From: Prosapia bicincta
Taxonomy: Eukaryota > Arthropoda > Insecta > Hemiptera > Cercopidae
DNA: 64,000 nucleotides
Direction of reading: 5' to 3'
Assembly (NCBI GenBank): GCA_036971475.1
Contig: JBAIZL010000008.1
Span: forward strand, 10,503,395-10,567,394
In this document: in pieces, positions 1 to 14,200 of the stretch
How the letters are laid out: every line of letters begins with the position of its first letter
Position numbering within the stretch: position 1 is the first letter of the stretch
Notes under the pieces: model-generated
The model's database searches: none
Told to the model about the DNA's origin: nothing
Seen by the model: the letters and a program-made list of their open reading frames with translations, nothing else
Program-made: the position numbers and the translations under genes

Positions 1-63
1 GTTCATGGATTTTGCGATTTCTACAAAAAATGGATTTCTCATTTAAAAGGCATAATAAACACA

Positions 64-80
64 GAATCGACCATAGATTC
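64..80. repeat. GAATC / GATTC dyad in the monomer
   Basis: GAATC at 64-68 and GATTC at 76-80 are reverse complements separated by 7 bases (GACCATA). The pair is kept in nearly all monomers. Exceptions carry AATCTACC, AATCAACC, AACCGACC or AGATTGGC changes. It is a short dyad with no known factor, listed because it adds to the dense inverted symmetry of this satellite. Confidence 0.7.
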
Positions 81-102
81 GCATTGTGCACTTAGAATTG
101 AT

Positions 103-120
103 CTATAATAAGTATTATAG
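103..120. repeat. Perfect 8-bp dyad in the monomer (CTATAATA / TATTATAG)
   Basis: CTATAATA is followed by AG and then by its exact reverse complement TATTATAG. It recurs at the same phase in most of the roughly 374 monomers. Some variants break it: TATTATTGG (for example near 11,060, 12,772, 19,616, 28,341), TATGATAGG (32,616, 38,090, 43,393, 50,881), and TTCTATATAAG (about 25,255, 30,390, 35,693). With a 2-nt spacer it could extrude as a small cruciform or be a site for a dimeric protein. Either function is inference. Confidence 0.85.
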
Positions 121-160
121 GAGCTATCGCAATTGTCATATATTTGCTCTAAAAAAAATG

Positions 161-178
161 CATGAATAATAGTTCATG
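161..178. repeat. CATGAA / TTCATG dyad at the monomer boundary
   Basis: CATGAA (161-166) and TTCATG (173-178) are exact reverse complements around a 6-nt spacer, and the dyad sits next to the A8 tract and ATGCAT. It recurs in almost every monomer. It is disrupted where the sequence becomes CATGATTTTAG (about 60,332, 60,502 and 62,553) or where one T is lost (AGTCATGG at about 9,922). The role is unknown. Confidence 0.75.
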
Positions 179-1779
179 GATTTTGCGATTTCTACAAAAA
201 ATGGATTTCTCATTTAAAAGGCATAATAAACGCAGAATCGACCATAGATTCGCATTGTGCACTTAGAATTGATCTATAATAAGTATTATAGGAGCTATCG
301 CAATTGTCATATATTTGCTCTAAAAAAAATGCATGAATTATAGTTCATGGATTTTGCGATTTCTACAAAAAATGGATTTCTCATTTAAAAGGCATAATAA
401 ACGCAGAATCGACCATAGATTCGCATTGTGCACTTAGAAATGATCTATAATAAGTATTATAGGAGCTATCGCAATTGTCATATATTTGCTCTAAAAAAAA
501 ATGCATGAATTATAGTTCATGGATTTTGCGATTTCTACAAAAAATGGATTTCTCATTTAAAAGGCATAATAAACGCAGAATCGACCATAGATTCGCATTG
601 TGCACTTAGAATTGATCTATAATAAGTATTATAGGAGCTATCGCAATTGTCATATATTTGCTCTAAAAAAAATGCATGAATTATAGTTCATGGATTTTGC
701 GATTTCTACAAAAAATGGATTTCTCATTTAAAAGCCATAATAAACGCAGAATCGACCATAGATTCGCATTGTGCATTTAGAAATGATCTATAATAAGTAT
801 TATAGGAGCTATCGCAATTGTCATATATTTGCTCTAAAAAAAATGCATGAATTATAGTTCATGGATTTTGCGATTTCTAAGAAAAATGGATTTCTCATTT
901 AAAAGGCATAAAAAACGCAGAATCGACCATAGATTCGCATTGTGCACTTATAATTGATCTATAATAAGTATTATAGGAGCTATCGCAATTGTCATATATT
1001 TGCTCTAAACAAAATGCATGAATTATAGTTCATGGATTTTGCGATTTCTACAAAAAATGGATTTCTCATTTAAAAGGCATAATAAACGCAGAATCGACCA
1101 TAGATTGGCATTGTGCACTTAGAATTGATCTATAATAAGTATTATAGGAGCTATCGCAATTGTCATATATTTGCTCTAAAAAAAATGCATGAATTATAGT
1201 TCATGGATTTTGCGATTTCTACAAAAAATGGATTTCTCATTTAAAAGGCATAATAAACGCAGAATCGACCATAGATTCGCATTGTGCACTTAGAATTGAT
1301 CTATAATAAGTATTATAGGAGCTATCGCAATTGTCATATATTTGCTCTAAAAAAAATGCATGAATTATAGTTCATGGATTTTGCGATTTCTACAAAAAAT
1401 GGATTTCTCATTTAAAAGGCATAATAAACACAGAATCGACCATAGATTCGCATTGTGCACTTAGAATTGATCTATAATAAGTATTATAGGAGCTATCGCA
1501 ATTGTCATATATTTGCTCTAAAAAAAATGCATGAATTATAGTTCATGGATTTTGCGATTTCTACAAAAAATGGATTTCTCATTTAAAAGGCATAATAAAC
1601 GCAGAATCGACCATAGATTGGCATTGTGCACTTAGAATTGATCTATAATAAGTATTATAGGAGCTATCGCAATTGTCATATATTTGCTCTAAAAAAAATG
1701 CATGAATTATAGTTCATGGATTTTGCGATTTCTACAAAAAATGGATTTCTCATTTAAAAGGCATAATAAACGCAGAATC

Positions 1780-4420
1780 GACCATAGATTCGCATTGTGC
1801 ACTTAGAATTGATCTATAATAAGTATTATAGGAGCTATCGCAATTGTCATATATTTGCTCTAAAAAAAATGCATGAATTATAGTTCATGGATTTTGCGAT
1901 TTCTACAAAAAATGGATTTCTCATTTAAAAGGCATAATAAACACAGAATCGACCATAGATTCGCATTGTGCACTTAGAATTGATCTATAATAAGTATTAT
2001 AGGAGCTATCGCAATTGTCATATATTTGCTCTAAAAAAAATGCATGAATTATAGTTCATGGATTTTGCGATTTCTACAAAAAATGGATTTCTCATTTAAA
2101 AGGCATAATAAACGCAGAATCGACCATAGGTTCGCATTGTGAACTTAGAATTGATCTATAATAAGTATTATAGGAGCTATCGCAATTGTCATATATTTGC
2201 TCTAAAAAAAATGCATGAATTATAGTTCATGGGTTTTGCGATTCCTACAAAAAATGGATTTCTCATTTAAAAGGCATAATAAACGCAGAATCGACCATAG
2301 ATTCGCATTGTGCACTTAAAATTGATCTATAATAAGTATTATAGGAGCTATCGTAATTACCATCAAATTGCTCCAAAAAAAATGCATGAATTATAGTTCA
2401 TGGATTTTGCAATTTCTACAAAAAATGGATTTCTCATTTAAAAGGCATAATAAACACAGAATCGACCATAGATTCGCATTGTGCACTTAGAATTGATCTA
2501 TAATAAGTATTATAGGAGCTATCGCAATTGTCATATATTTGCTCTAAAAAAAATGCATGAATTATAGTTCATGGATTTTGCGATTTCTACAAAAAATGGA
2601 TTTCTCATTTAAAAGGCATAATAAACGCAGAATCGACCATAGATTCGCATTGTGCACTTAGAAATGATCTATAATAAGTATTATAGGAGCTATCGCAATT
2701 GTCATATATTTGCTCTAAAAAAAAATGCATGAATTATAGTTCATGGATTTTGCGATTTCTACAAAAAATGGATTTCTCATTTAAAAGCCATAATAAACGC
2801 AGAATCGACCATAGATTCGCATTGTGCACTTAGAATTGATCTATAATAAGTATTATAGGAGCTATCGCAATTGTCATATATTTGCTCTAAAAAAAATGCA
2901 TGAATTATAGTTCATGGATTTTGCGATTTCTACAAAAAATGGATTTCTCATTTAAAAGGCATAATAAACGCAGAATCGACCATAGATTCGCATTGTGCAC
3001 TTAGAATTGATCTATAATAAGTATTATAGGAGCTATCGCAATTGTCATATATTTGCTCTAAAAAAAATGCATGAATTATAGTTCATGGATTTTGCGATTT
3101 CTACAAAAAATGGATTTCTCATTTAAAAGGCATAATAAACACAGAATCGACCATAGATTCGCATTGTGCACTTAGAATTGATCTATAATAAGTATTATAG
3201 GAGCTATCGCAATTGTCATATATTTGCTCTAAAAAAAATGCATGAATTATAGTTCATGGATTTTGCGATTTCTACAAAAAATGGATTTCTCATTTAAAAG
3301 GCATAATAAACGCAGAATCGACCATAGATTCGCATTGTGCACTTAGAATTGATCTATAATAAGTATTATAGGAGCTATCGCAATTGTCATATATTTGCTC
3401 TAAAAAAAATGCATGAATTATAGTTCATGGATTTTGCGATTTCTACAAAAAATGGATTTCTCATTTAAAAGGCATAATAAACGCAGAATCGACCATAGAT
3501 TCGCATTGTGCACTTAGAATTGATCTATAATAAGTATTATAGGAGCTATCGCAATTGTCATATATTTGCTCTAAAAAAATGCATGAATTATAGTTCATGG
3601 ATTTTGCGATTTCTACAAAAAATGGATTTCTCATTTAAAAGGCATAATAAACGCAGAATCGACCATAGATTCGCATTGTGCACTTAGAATTGATCTATAA
3701 TAAGTATTATAGGAGCTATCGCAATTGTCATATATTTGCTCTAAAAAAAATGCATGAATTATAGTTCATGGATTTTGCGATTTCTACAAAAAATGGATTT
3801 CTCATTTAAAAGGCATAATAAACACAGAATCGACCATAGATTCGCATTGTGCACTTAGAATTGATCTATAATAAGTATTATAGGAGCTATCGCAATTGTC
3901 ATATATTTGCTCTTAAAAAAATGCATGAATTATAGTTCATGGATTTTGCGATTTCTACAAAAAATGGATTTCTCATTTAAAAGGCATAATAAACGCAGAA
4001 TCGACCATAGGTTCGCATTGTGCACTTAGAATTGATCTATAATAAGTATTATAGGAGCTATCGCAATTGTCATATATTTGCTCTAAAAAAAATGCATGAA
4101 TTATAGTTCATGGATTTTGCGATTCCTACAAAAAATGGATTTCTCATTTAAAAGGCATAATAAACGCAGAATCGACCATAGATTCGCATTGTGCACTTAA
4201 AATTGATCTATAATAAGTATTATAGGAGCTATCGTAATTACCATCAAATTGCTCCAAAAAAAATGCATGAATTATAGTTCATGGATTTTGCAATTTCTAC
4301 AAAAAATGGATTTCTCATTTAAAAGGCATAATAAACACAGAATCGACCATAGATTCGCATTGTGCACTTAGATTTGATCTATAATAAGTATTATAGGAGC
4401 TATCGCAATTGTCATATATT
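1780..4420. repeat. 11-monomer higher-order repeat (about 1,881 bp)
   Basis: Marker variants recur at 1,881 bp: ACACAG at 1943 and 3824, CATAGGTTCGC near 2128 and 4009, type B patches at 2354 and 4235 (1,881), and a second ACACAG at 2456 and 4337. Both type B copies are followed by TTGCAATTT in the next monomer. The two copies differ at a few bases; for example GTGAAC near 2140 is GTGCAC in the second. To the left of 1.8 kb the markers no longer follow this period. Confidence 0.75.
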
Positions 4421-5299
4421 TGCTCTAAAAAAAATGCATGAATTATAGTTCATGGATTTTGCGATTTCTACAAAAAATGGATTTCTCATTTAAAAGGCAT
4501 AATAAACGCAGAATCGACCATAGATTCGCATTGTGCACTTAGAATTGATCTATAATAAGTATTATAGGAGCTATCGCAATTGTCATATATTTGCTCTAAA
4601 AAAAATGCATGAATTATAGTTCATGGATTTTGCGATTTCTACAAAAAATGGATTTCTCATTTAAAAGGCATAATAAACACAGAATCGACCATAGATTCGC
4701 ATTGTGCACTTAGAATTGATCTATAATAAGTATTATAGGAGCTATCGCAATTGTCATATATTTGCTCTAAAAAAAATGCATGAATTATAGTTCATGGATT
4801 TTGCGATTTCTACAAAAAATGGATTTCTCATTTAAAAGGCATAATAAACGCAGAATCGACCATAGATTCGCATTGTGCACTTAGAATTGATCTATAATAA
4901 GTATTATAGGAGCTATCGCAATTGTCATATATTTGCTCTAAAAAAAATGCATGAATTATAGTTCATGGATTTTGCGATTTCTACAAAAAATGGATTTCTC
5001 ATTTAAAAGGCATAATAAACGCAGAATCGACCATAGATTCGCATTGTGCACTTAGAAATGATCTATAATAAGTATTATAGGAGCTATCGCAATTGTCATA
5101 TATTTGCTCTAAAAAAAAATGCATGAATTATAGTTCATGGATTTTGCGATTTCTACAAAAAATGGATTTCTCATTTAAAAGGCATAATAAACGCTGAATC
5201 GACCATAGATTCGCATTGTGCACTTAGAATTGATCTATAATAAGTATTATAGGAGCTATCGCAATTGTCATTTATTTGCTCTAAAAAAAATGCATGAAT

Positions 5300-8200
5300 T
5301 ATAGTTCATGGATTTTGCGATTCCTACAAAAAATGGATTTCTCATTTAAAAGGCATAATAAACGCAGAATCGACCATAGATTCGCATTGTGCACTTAGAA
5401 ATGATCTATAATAAGTATTATAGGAGCTATCGCAATTGTCATATATTTGCTCTAAAAAAAATGCATGAATTATAGTTCATGGATTTTGCGATTTCTAAAA
5501 AAAATGGATTTCTCATTTAAAAGGCATAATAAACGCAGAATCGACCATAGATTCGCATTGTGCACTTAGAATTGATCTATAATAAGTATTATAGGAGCTA
5601 TCGCAATTGTCATATATTTGCTCTAAAAAAAATGCATGAATTATAGTTCATGGATTTTGCGATTTCTACAAAAAATGGATTTCTCATTTAAAAGGCATAA
5701 TAAACGCAGAATCGACCATAGATTCGCATTGTGCACTTAAAATTGATCTATAATAAGTATTATAGGAGCTATCGTAATTACCATCAAATTGCTCCAAAAA
5801 AAATGCATGAATTATAGTTCATGGATTTTGCAATTTCTACAAAAAATGGATTTCTCATTTAAAAGGCATAATAAACGCAGAATCGACCATAGGTTCGCAT
5901 TGTGAACTTAGAATTGATCTATAATAAGTATTATAGGAGCTATCGCAATTGTCATATATTTGCTCTAAAAAAAATGCATGAATTATAGTTCATGGATTTT
6001 GCGATTTCTACAAAAAATGGATTTCTCATTTAAAAGGCATAATAAACGCAGAATCGACCATAGATTCGCATTGTGCACTTAGAAATGATATATAATAAGT
6101 ATTATAGGAGCTATCGCAATTGTCATATATTTGCTCTAAAAAAAATGCATGAATTATAATTCATGGATTTTGCGATTTCTACAAAAAATGGATTTCTCAT
6201 TTAAAAGGCATAATAAACGCAGAATCGACCATAGATTCGCATTGTGCACTTAGAATTGATCTATAATAAGTATTATAGGAGCTATCGCAATTGTCATATA
6301 TTTGCTCTAAAAAAAATGCATGAATTATAGTTCATGGATTTTGCGATTCCTACAAAAAATGGATTTCTCATTTAAAAGGCATAATAAACGCAGAATCGAC
6401 CATAGATTCGCATTGTGCACTTAGAAATGATCTATAATAAGTATTATAGGAGCTATCGCAATTGTCATATATTTGCTCTAAAAAAAATGCATGAATTATA
6501 GTTCATGGATTTTGCGATTTCTAAAAAAAATGGATTTCTCATTTAAAAGGCATAATAAACGCAGAATCGACCATAGATTCGCATTGTGCACTTAGAATTG
6601 ATCTATAATAAGTATTATAGGAGCTATCGCAATTGTCATATATTTGCTCTAAAAAAAATGCATGAATTATAATTCATGGATTTTGCGATTTCTACAAAAA
6701 ATGGATTTCTCATTTAAAAGGCATAATAAACGCAGAATCGACCATAGATTCGCATTGTGCACTTAGAATTGATCTATAATAAGTATTATAGGAGCTATCG
6801 CAATTGTCATATATTTGCTCTAAAAAAAATGCATGAATTATAGTTCATGGATTTTGCGATTTCTACAAAAAATGGATTTCTCATTTAAAAGGCATAATAA
6901 ACGCAGAATCGACCATAGATTCGCATTGTGCACTTAAAATTGATCTATAATAAGTATTATAGGAGCTATCGTAAATACCATCAAATTGCTCCAAAAAAAA
7001 ATGCATGAATTATAGTTCATGGATTTTGCAATTTCTACAAAAAATGGATTTCTCATTTAAAAGGCATAATAAACGCAGAATCGACCATAGATTCGCATAG
7101 TGCACTTAGAATTGATCTATAATAAGTATTATAGGAGCTATCGCAATTGTCATATATTTGCTCTAAAAAAAATGCATGAATTATAGTTCATGGATTTTGC
7201 GATTTCTACAAAAATGGTTTTCTCATTTAAAAGGCATAATAAACACAGAATCGACCATAGATTCGCATTGTGCACTTAGAATTGATCTATAATAAGTATT
7301 ATAGGAGCTATCGCAATTGTCATATATTTGCTCTAAAAAAAATGCATGAATTATAGTTCATGGATTTTGCGATTTCTACAAAAAATGGATTTCTCATTTA
7401 AAAGGCATAATAAACGCAGAATCGACCATAGATTCGCATTGTGCACTTAGAATTGATCTATAATAAGTATTATAGGAGCTATCGCAATTGTCATATATTT
7501 GCTGTAAAAAAAATGCATGAATTATAGTTCATGGATTTTGCGATTTCTAAAAAAAATGGATTTCTCATTTAAAAGGCATAATAAACGCAGAATCGACCAT
7601 AGATTCGCATTGTGCACTTAGAATTGATCTATAATAAGTATTATAGGAGCTATCGCAATTGTCATATATTTGCTCTAAAAAAAATGCATGAATTATAGTT
7701 CATGGATTTTGCGATTTCTACAAAAAATGGATTTCTCATTTAAAAGGCATAATAAACGCAGAATCGACCATAGATTCGCATTGTGCACTTAGAATTGATC
7801 TATAATAAGTATTATAGGAGCTATCGCAATTGTCATATATTTGCTCTAAAAAAAATGCATGAATTATAGTTCATGGATTTTGCGATTTCTACAAAAAATG
7901 GATTTCTCATTTAAAAGGCATAATAAACGCAGAATCGACCATAGATTCGCATTGTGCACTTAGAAATGATCTATAATAAGTATTATAGGAGCTATCGCAA
8001 TTGTCATATATTTGCTCTAAAAAAAATGCATGAATTATAGTTCATGGATTTTGCTATTTCTACAAAAAATGGATTTCTCATTTAAAAGGCATAATAAACG
8101 CAGAACCGACCATAGATACGCATTGTGCACTTAGAATTGATCTATAATAAGTATTATAGGAGCTATCGTAATTACCATCAAATTGCTCCAAAAAAAAATG

Positions 8201-11200
8201 CATGAATTATAGTTCATGGATTTTGCGATTTCTACAAAAAATGGATTTCTCATTTAAAAGGCATAATAAACGCAGAATCGACCATAGATTCGCATTGTGC
8301 ACTTAGAATTGATCTATAATAAGTATTATAGGAGCTATCGCAATTGTCATATATTTGCTCTAAAAAAAATGCATGAATTATAGTTCATGGATTTTGCGAT
8401 TTCTACAAAAAATGGATTTCTCATTTAAAAGGCATAATAAACGCAGAATCGACCATAGATTCGCATTGTGCACTTAGAATTGATCTATAATAAGTATTAT
8501 AGGAGCTATCGCAATTGTCATATATTTGCTCTAAAAAAAATGCATGAATTATAGTTCATGGATTTTGCGATTTCTACAAAAAATGGATTTCTCATTTAAA
8601 AGGCATAATAAACGCAGAATCGACCATAGATTCGCATTGTGCACTTAGAATTGATCTATAATAAGTATTATAGGAGCTATCGCAATTGTCATATATTTGC
8701 TGTAAAAAAAATGCATGAATTATAGTTCATGGATTTTGCGATTTCTAAAAAAAATGGATTTCTCATTTAAAAGGCATAATAAACGCAGAATCGACCATAG
8801 ATTCGCATTGTGCACTTAGAATTGACCTATAATAAGTATTATAGGAGCTATCGCAATTGTCATATATTTGCTCTAAAAAAAATGCATGAATTATAGTTCA
8901 TGGATTTTGCGATTTCTACAAAAAATGGATTTCTCATTTAAAAGGCATAATAAACGCAGAATCGACCATAGATTCGCATTGTGCACTTAGAATTGATCTA
9001 TAATAAGTATTATAGGAGCTATCGCAATTGTCATATATTTGCTCTAAAAAAAATGCATGAATTATAGTTCATGGATTTTGCGATTTCTACAAAAAATGGA
9101 TTTCTCATTTAAAAGGCATAATAAACGCAGAATCGACCATAGATTCGCATTGTGCACTTAGAATTGATCTATAATAAGTATTATAGGAGCTATCGCAATT
9201 GTCATATATTTGCTCTAAAAAAAATGCATGAATTATAGTTCATGGATTTTGCGATTTCTACAAAAAATGGATTTCTCATTTAAAAGGCATAATAAACGCA
9301 GAATCGACCATAGATTCGCATTGTGCACTTAGAATTGATCTATAATAAGTATTATAGGAGCTATCGCAATTGTCATATATTTGCTCTAAAAAAAATGCAT
9401 GAATTATAGTTCATGGATTTTGCGATTTCTACAAAAAATGGATTTCTCATTTAAAAGGCATAATAAACACATAATCGACCATAGATTCGCATTGTGCACT
9501 TAGAATTGATCTATAATAAGTATTATAGGAGCTATCGCAATTGTCATATATTTGCTCTAAAAAAAATGCATGAATTATAGTTCATGGATTTTGCGATTTC
9601 TACAAAAAATGGATTTCTCATTTAAAAGGCATAATAAACGCAGAATCGACCATAGATTCGCATTGTGCACTTAGAATTGATCTATAATAAGTATTATAGG
9701 AGCTATCGCAATTGTCATATATTTGCTCTAAAAAAAATGCATGAATTATAGTTCATGGATTTTGCGATTTCTACAAAAAATGGATTTCTCATTTAAAAGG
9801 CATAATAAACGCAGAATCGACCATAGATTCGCATTGTGCACTTAGAATTGATCTATAATAAGTATTATAGGAGCTATCGCAATTGTCATATATTTGCTCT
9901 AAAAAAAATGCATGAATTATAGTCATGGATTTTGCGATTTCTAAAAAAAATGGATTTCTCATTTAAAAGGCATAATAAACGCAGAATCGACCATAGATTC
10001 GCATTGTGCACTTAGAATTGATCTATAATAAGTATTATAGGAGCTATCGCAATTGTCATATATTTGCTCTAAAAAAAATGCATGAATTATAGTTCATGGA
10101 TTTTGCGATTTCTACAAAAAATGGATTTCTCATTTAAAAGGCATAATAAACGCAGAATCGACCATAGATTCGCATTGTGCACTTAGAATTGATCTATAAT
10201 AAGTATTATAGGAGCTATCGTAATTACCATCAAATTGCTCCAAAAAAAATGCATGAATTATAGTTCATGGATTTTGCGATTTCTACAAAAAATGGATTTC
10301 TCATTTAAAAGGCATAATAAACGCAGAATCGACCATAGATTCGCATTGTGCACTTAGAAATGATCTATAATAAGTATTATAGGAGCTATCGCAATTGTCA
10401 TATATTTGCTCTAAAAAAAATGCATGAATTATAGTTCATGGATTTTGCGATTTCTAAAAAAAATGGATTTCTCATTTAAAAGGCATAATAAACGCAGAAT
10501 CGGCCATAGATTCGCATTGTGCACTTAGAATTGATCTATAATAAGTATTATAGGAGCTATCGCAATTGTCATATATTTGCTCTAAAAAAAATGCATGAAT
10601 TATAGTTCATGGATTTTGCGATTTCTACAAAAAATGGATTTCTCATTTAAAAGGCATAATAAACGCAGAATCGACCATAGATTCGCATTGTGCACTTAGA
10701 AATGATCTATAATAAGTATTATAGGAGCTATCGCAATTGTCATATATTTGCTCTAAAAAAAATGCATGAATTATAGTTCATGGATTTTGCGATTTCTACA
10801 AAAAATGGATTTCTCATTTAAAAGGCATAATAAACGCAGAACCGACCATAGATACGCATTGTGCACTTAGAATTGATCTATAATAAGTATTATAGGAGCT
10901 ATCGTAATTACCATCAAATTGCTCCAAAAAAATGAATGAATTATAGTTCATGGATTTTGCGATTTCTACAAAAAATGAATTTCTCATTTAAAAGGCATAA
11001 TAAACGCAGAATCGACCATAGATTCGCATTGTGCACTTAGAATTGATCTATAATAAGTATTATTGGAGCTATCGCAATTGTCATATATTTGCTCTAAAAA
11101 AAATGCATGAATTATAGTTCATGGATTTTGCGATTTCTACAAAAAATGGATTTCTCATTTAAAAGGCATAATAAACGCAGAATCGACCATAGATTCGCAT

Positions 11201-11700
11201 TGTGCACTTAGAATTGATCTATAATAAGTATTATAGGAGCTATCGCAATTGTCATATATTTGCTCTAAAAAAAATGCATGAATTATAGTTCATGGATTTT
11301 GCGATTTCTACAAAAAATGGATTTCTCATTTAAAAGGCATAATAAACGCTGAATCGACCATAGATTCGCATTGTGCACTTAGAATTGATCTATAATAAGT
11401 AATATAGGAGCTATCGCAATTGTCATATATTTGCTCTAAAAAAAATGCATGAATTATAGTTCATGGATTTTGCGATTCCTACAAAAAATGGATTTCTCAT
11501 TTAAAAGGCATAATAAACGCAGAATCGACCATAGATTCGCATTGTGCACTTAGAAATGGTCTATAATAAGTATTATAGGAGCTATCGCAATTGTCATATA
11601 TTTGCTCTAAAAAAAATGCATGAAATATAGTTCATGGATTTTGCGATTTCTAAAAAAAATGGATTTCTCATTTAAAAGGCGTAATAAACGCAGAATCGAC
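5300..11700. repeat. 6- and 7-monomer spacing region
   Basis: The marker TTTCTAAAAAAAATGG (C to A change in the first A-run) occurs at about 5497, 6523, 7549, 8747, 9943, 10456 and 11652. The steps are 1026, 1026, 1198, 1196, 513 and 1196 bp, that is 6, 6, 7, 7, 3 and 7 monomers. Type B patches at 5775, 6972 and 8169 are exactly 1,197 bp (7 monomers) apart. CTGTAAAA is shared by 7503 and 8701. The changing step suggests one short ancestral unit reshaped by single-monomer gains and losses. Confidence 0.7.
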
Positions 11701-14200
11701 CATAGATTCGCATTGTGCACTTAGAATTGATCTATAATAAGTATTATAGGAGCTATCGCAATTGTCATATATTTGCTCTAAAAAAAATGCATGAATTATA
11801 GTTCATGGATTTTGCGATTTCTACAAAAAATGGATTTCTCATTTAAAAGGCATAATAAACGCAGAATCGACCATAGATTCGCATTGTGCACTTAGAATTG
11901 ATCTATAATAAGTATTATAGGAGCTATCGCAATTGTCATATATTTGCTCTAAAAAAAATGCATGAATTATAGTTCATGGATTTTGCGATTTCTACAAAAA
12001 ATGGATTTCTCATTTAAAAGGCATAATAAACGCAGAATCGACCATAGATTGGCATTGTGCACTTAGAATTGATCTATAATAAGTATTATAGGAGCTATCG
12101 CAATTGTCATATATTTGCTCTAAAAAAAATGCATGAATTATAGTTCATGGATTTTGCGATTTCTACAAAAAATGGATTTCTCATTTAAAAGGCATAATAA
12201 ACGCAGAATCGACCATAGATTCGCATTGTGCACTTAGAATTGATCTATAATAAGTATTATAGGAGCTATCGCAATTGTCATATATTTGCTCTAAAAAAAA
12301 TGCATGAATTATAGTTCATGGATTTTGCGATTCCTACAAAAAATGGATTTCTCATTTAAAAGGCATAATAAACGCAGAATCGACCATAGATTCGCATTGT
12401 GCACTTAGAAATGATCTATAATAAGTATTATAGGAGCTATCGCAATTGTCATATATTTGCTCTAAAAAAAATGCATGAATTATAGTTCATGGATTTTGCG
12501 ATTTCTACAAAAAATGGATTTCTCATTTAAAAGGCATAATAAACGCAGAATCGACCATAGATTCGCATTGTGCACTTAGAATTGAACTATAATAAGTATT
12601 ATAGGAGCTATCGTAATTACCATCAAATTGCACCAAAAAAAATGCATGAATTATAGTTCATGGATTTTGCGATTTCTACAAAAAATGAATTTCTCATTTA
12701 AAAGGCATAATAAACGCAGAATCGACCATAGATTCGCATTGTGCACTTAGAATTGATCTATAATAAGTATTATTGGAGCTATCGCAATTGTCATATATTT
12801 GCTCTAAAAAAAATGCATGAATTATAGTTCATGGATTTTGCGATTTCTACAAAAAATGGATTTCTCATTTAAAAGGCATAATAAACGCAGAATCGACCAT
12901 AGATTCGCATTGTGCACTTAGAATTGATCTATAATAAGTATTATAGGAGCTATCGCAATTGTCATATATTTGCTCTAAAAAAAATGCATGAATTATAGTT
13001 CATGGATTTTGCGATTTCTACAAAAAATGGATTTCTCATTTAAAAGGCATAATAAACGCTGAATCGACCATAGATTCGCATTGTGCACTTAGAATTGATC
13101 TATAATAAGTATTATAGGAGCTATCGCAATTGTCATATATTTGCTCTAAAAAAAATGCATGAATTAGAGTTCATGGATTTTGCGATTCCTACAAAAAATG
13201 GATTTCTCATTTAAAAGGCATAATAAACACAGAATCGACCATAGATTCGCATTGTGCACTTAGAAATGATCTATAATAAGTATTATAGGAGCTATCGCAA
13301 TTGTCATATATTTGCTCTAAAAAAAATGCATGAATTATAGTTCATGGATTTTGCGATTTCTAAAAAAAATGGATTTCTCATTTAAAAGGCGTAATAAACG
13401 CAGAATCGACCATAGATTCGCATTGTGCACTTAGAATTGATCTATAATAAGTATTATAGGAGCTATCGCAATTGTCATATATTTGCTCTAAAAAAAATGC
13501 ATGAATTATAGTTCATGGATTTTGCGATTTCTACAAAAAATGGATTTCTCATTTAAAAGGCATAATAAACGCAGAATCGACCATAGATTCGCATTGTGCA
13601 CTTAGAATTGATCTATAATAAGTATTATAGGAGCTATCGCAATTGTCATATATTTGCTCTAAAAAAAATGCATGAATTATAGTTCATGGATTTTGCGATT
13701 TCTACAAAAAATGGATTTCTCATTTAAAAGGCATAATAAACGCAGAATCGACCATAGATTGGCATTGTGCACTTAGAATTGATCTATAATAAGTATTATA
13801 GGAGCTATCGCAATTGTCATATATTTGCTCTAAAAAAAATGCATGAATTATAGTTCATGGATTTTGCGATTTCTACAAAAAATGGATTTCTCATTTAAAA
13901 GGCATAATAAACGCAGAATCGACCATAGATTCGCATTGTGCACTTAGAATTGATCTATAATAAGTATTATAGGAGCTATCGCAATTGTCATATATTTGCT
14001 CTAAAAAAAATGCATGAATTATAGTTCATGGATTTTGCGATTCCTACAAAAAATGGATTTCTCATTTAAAAGGCATAATAAACGCAGAATCGACCATAGA
14101 TTCGCATTGTACACTTAGTAATGATCTATAATAAGTATTATAGGAGCTATCGCAATTGTCATATATTTGCTCTAAAAAAAATGCATGAATTATAGTTCAT
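10905..14200. repeat. Tandem duplication of a 10-monomer unit (1,710 bp)
   Basis: Markers recur at 1,710 bp in order: type B (10905, 12614), ATGAATTTC (10978, 12688), TATTATTGG (about 11,060, 12,772), ACGCTGAATC (about 11,349, 13,059), GATTCCTAC (about 11,475, 13,185), GGCGTAATAA (11681, 13391), ATTGGCATTG (12051, 13761), and a second GATTCCTAC (12332, 14042). Agreement ends between about 14,170 and 14,324, where the expected third type B is instead type A. Copies differ by private changes such as AATGAATGAA near 10,930 and GTACACTTAGTAATG near 14,110. Confidence 0.85.

Larger units (their letters stand above)
1..171. repeat. Reference monomer of the satellite (type A)
   Basis: This copy is used here as the coordinate reference. 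In order it holds a TTGCGAT arm (12-18), a six-A run (25-30), TTTAAAAGG (42-50), the GAATC/GATTC dyad (64-80), the GTGCAC palindrome (86-91), the 18-bp CTATAATA/TATTATAG dyad (103-120), an ATCGCAA arm (126-132), an eight-A run (151-158), and the CATGAA/TTCATG dyad that spans into the next copy (161-178). It differs from the usual monomer by ACACAG instead of ACGCAG at 60-65 and by GAATAAT instead of GAATTAT near 164-170. The start point is arbitrary because the array is circularly permutable. Confidence 0.9.

Noticed and set aside
103..120. Rho-independent terminator or promoter element
   Set aside because: The CTATAATA/TATTATAG dyad is A+T-only apart from its end pair and has no following T-tract; TATAAT-like text is expected by chance in 70% A+T DNA and there is no gene nearby.
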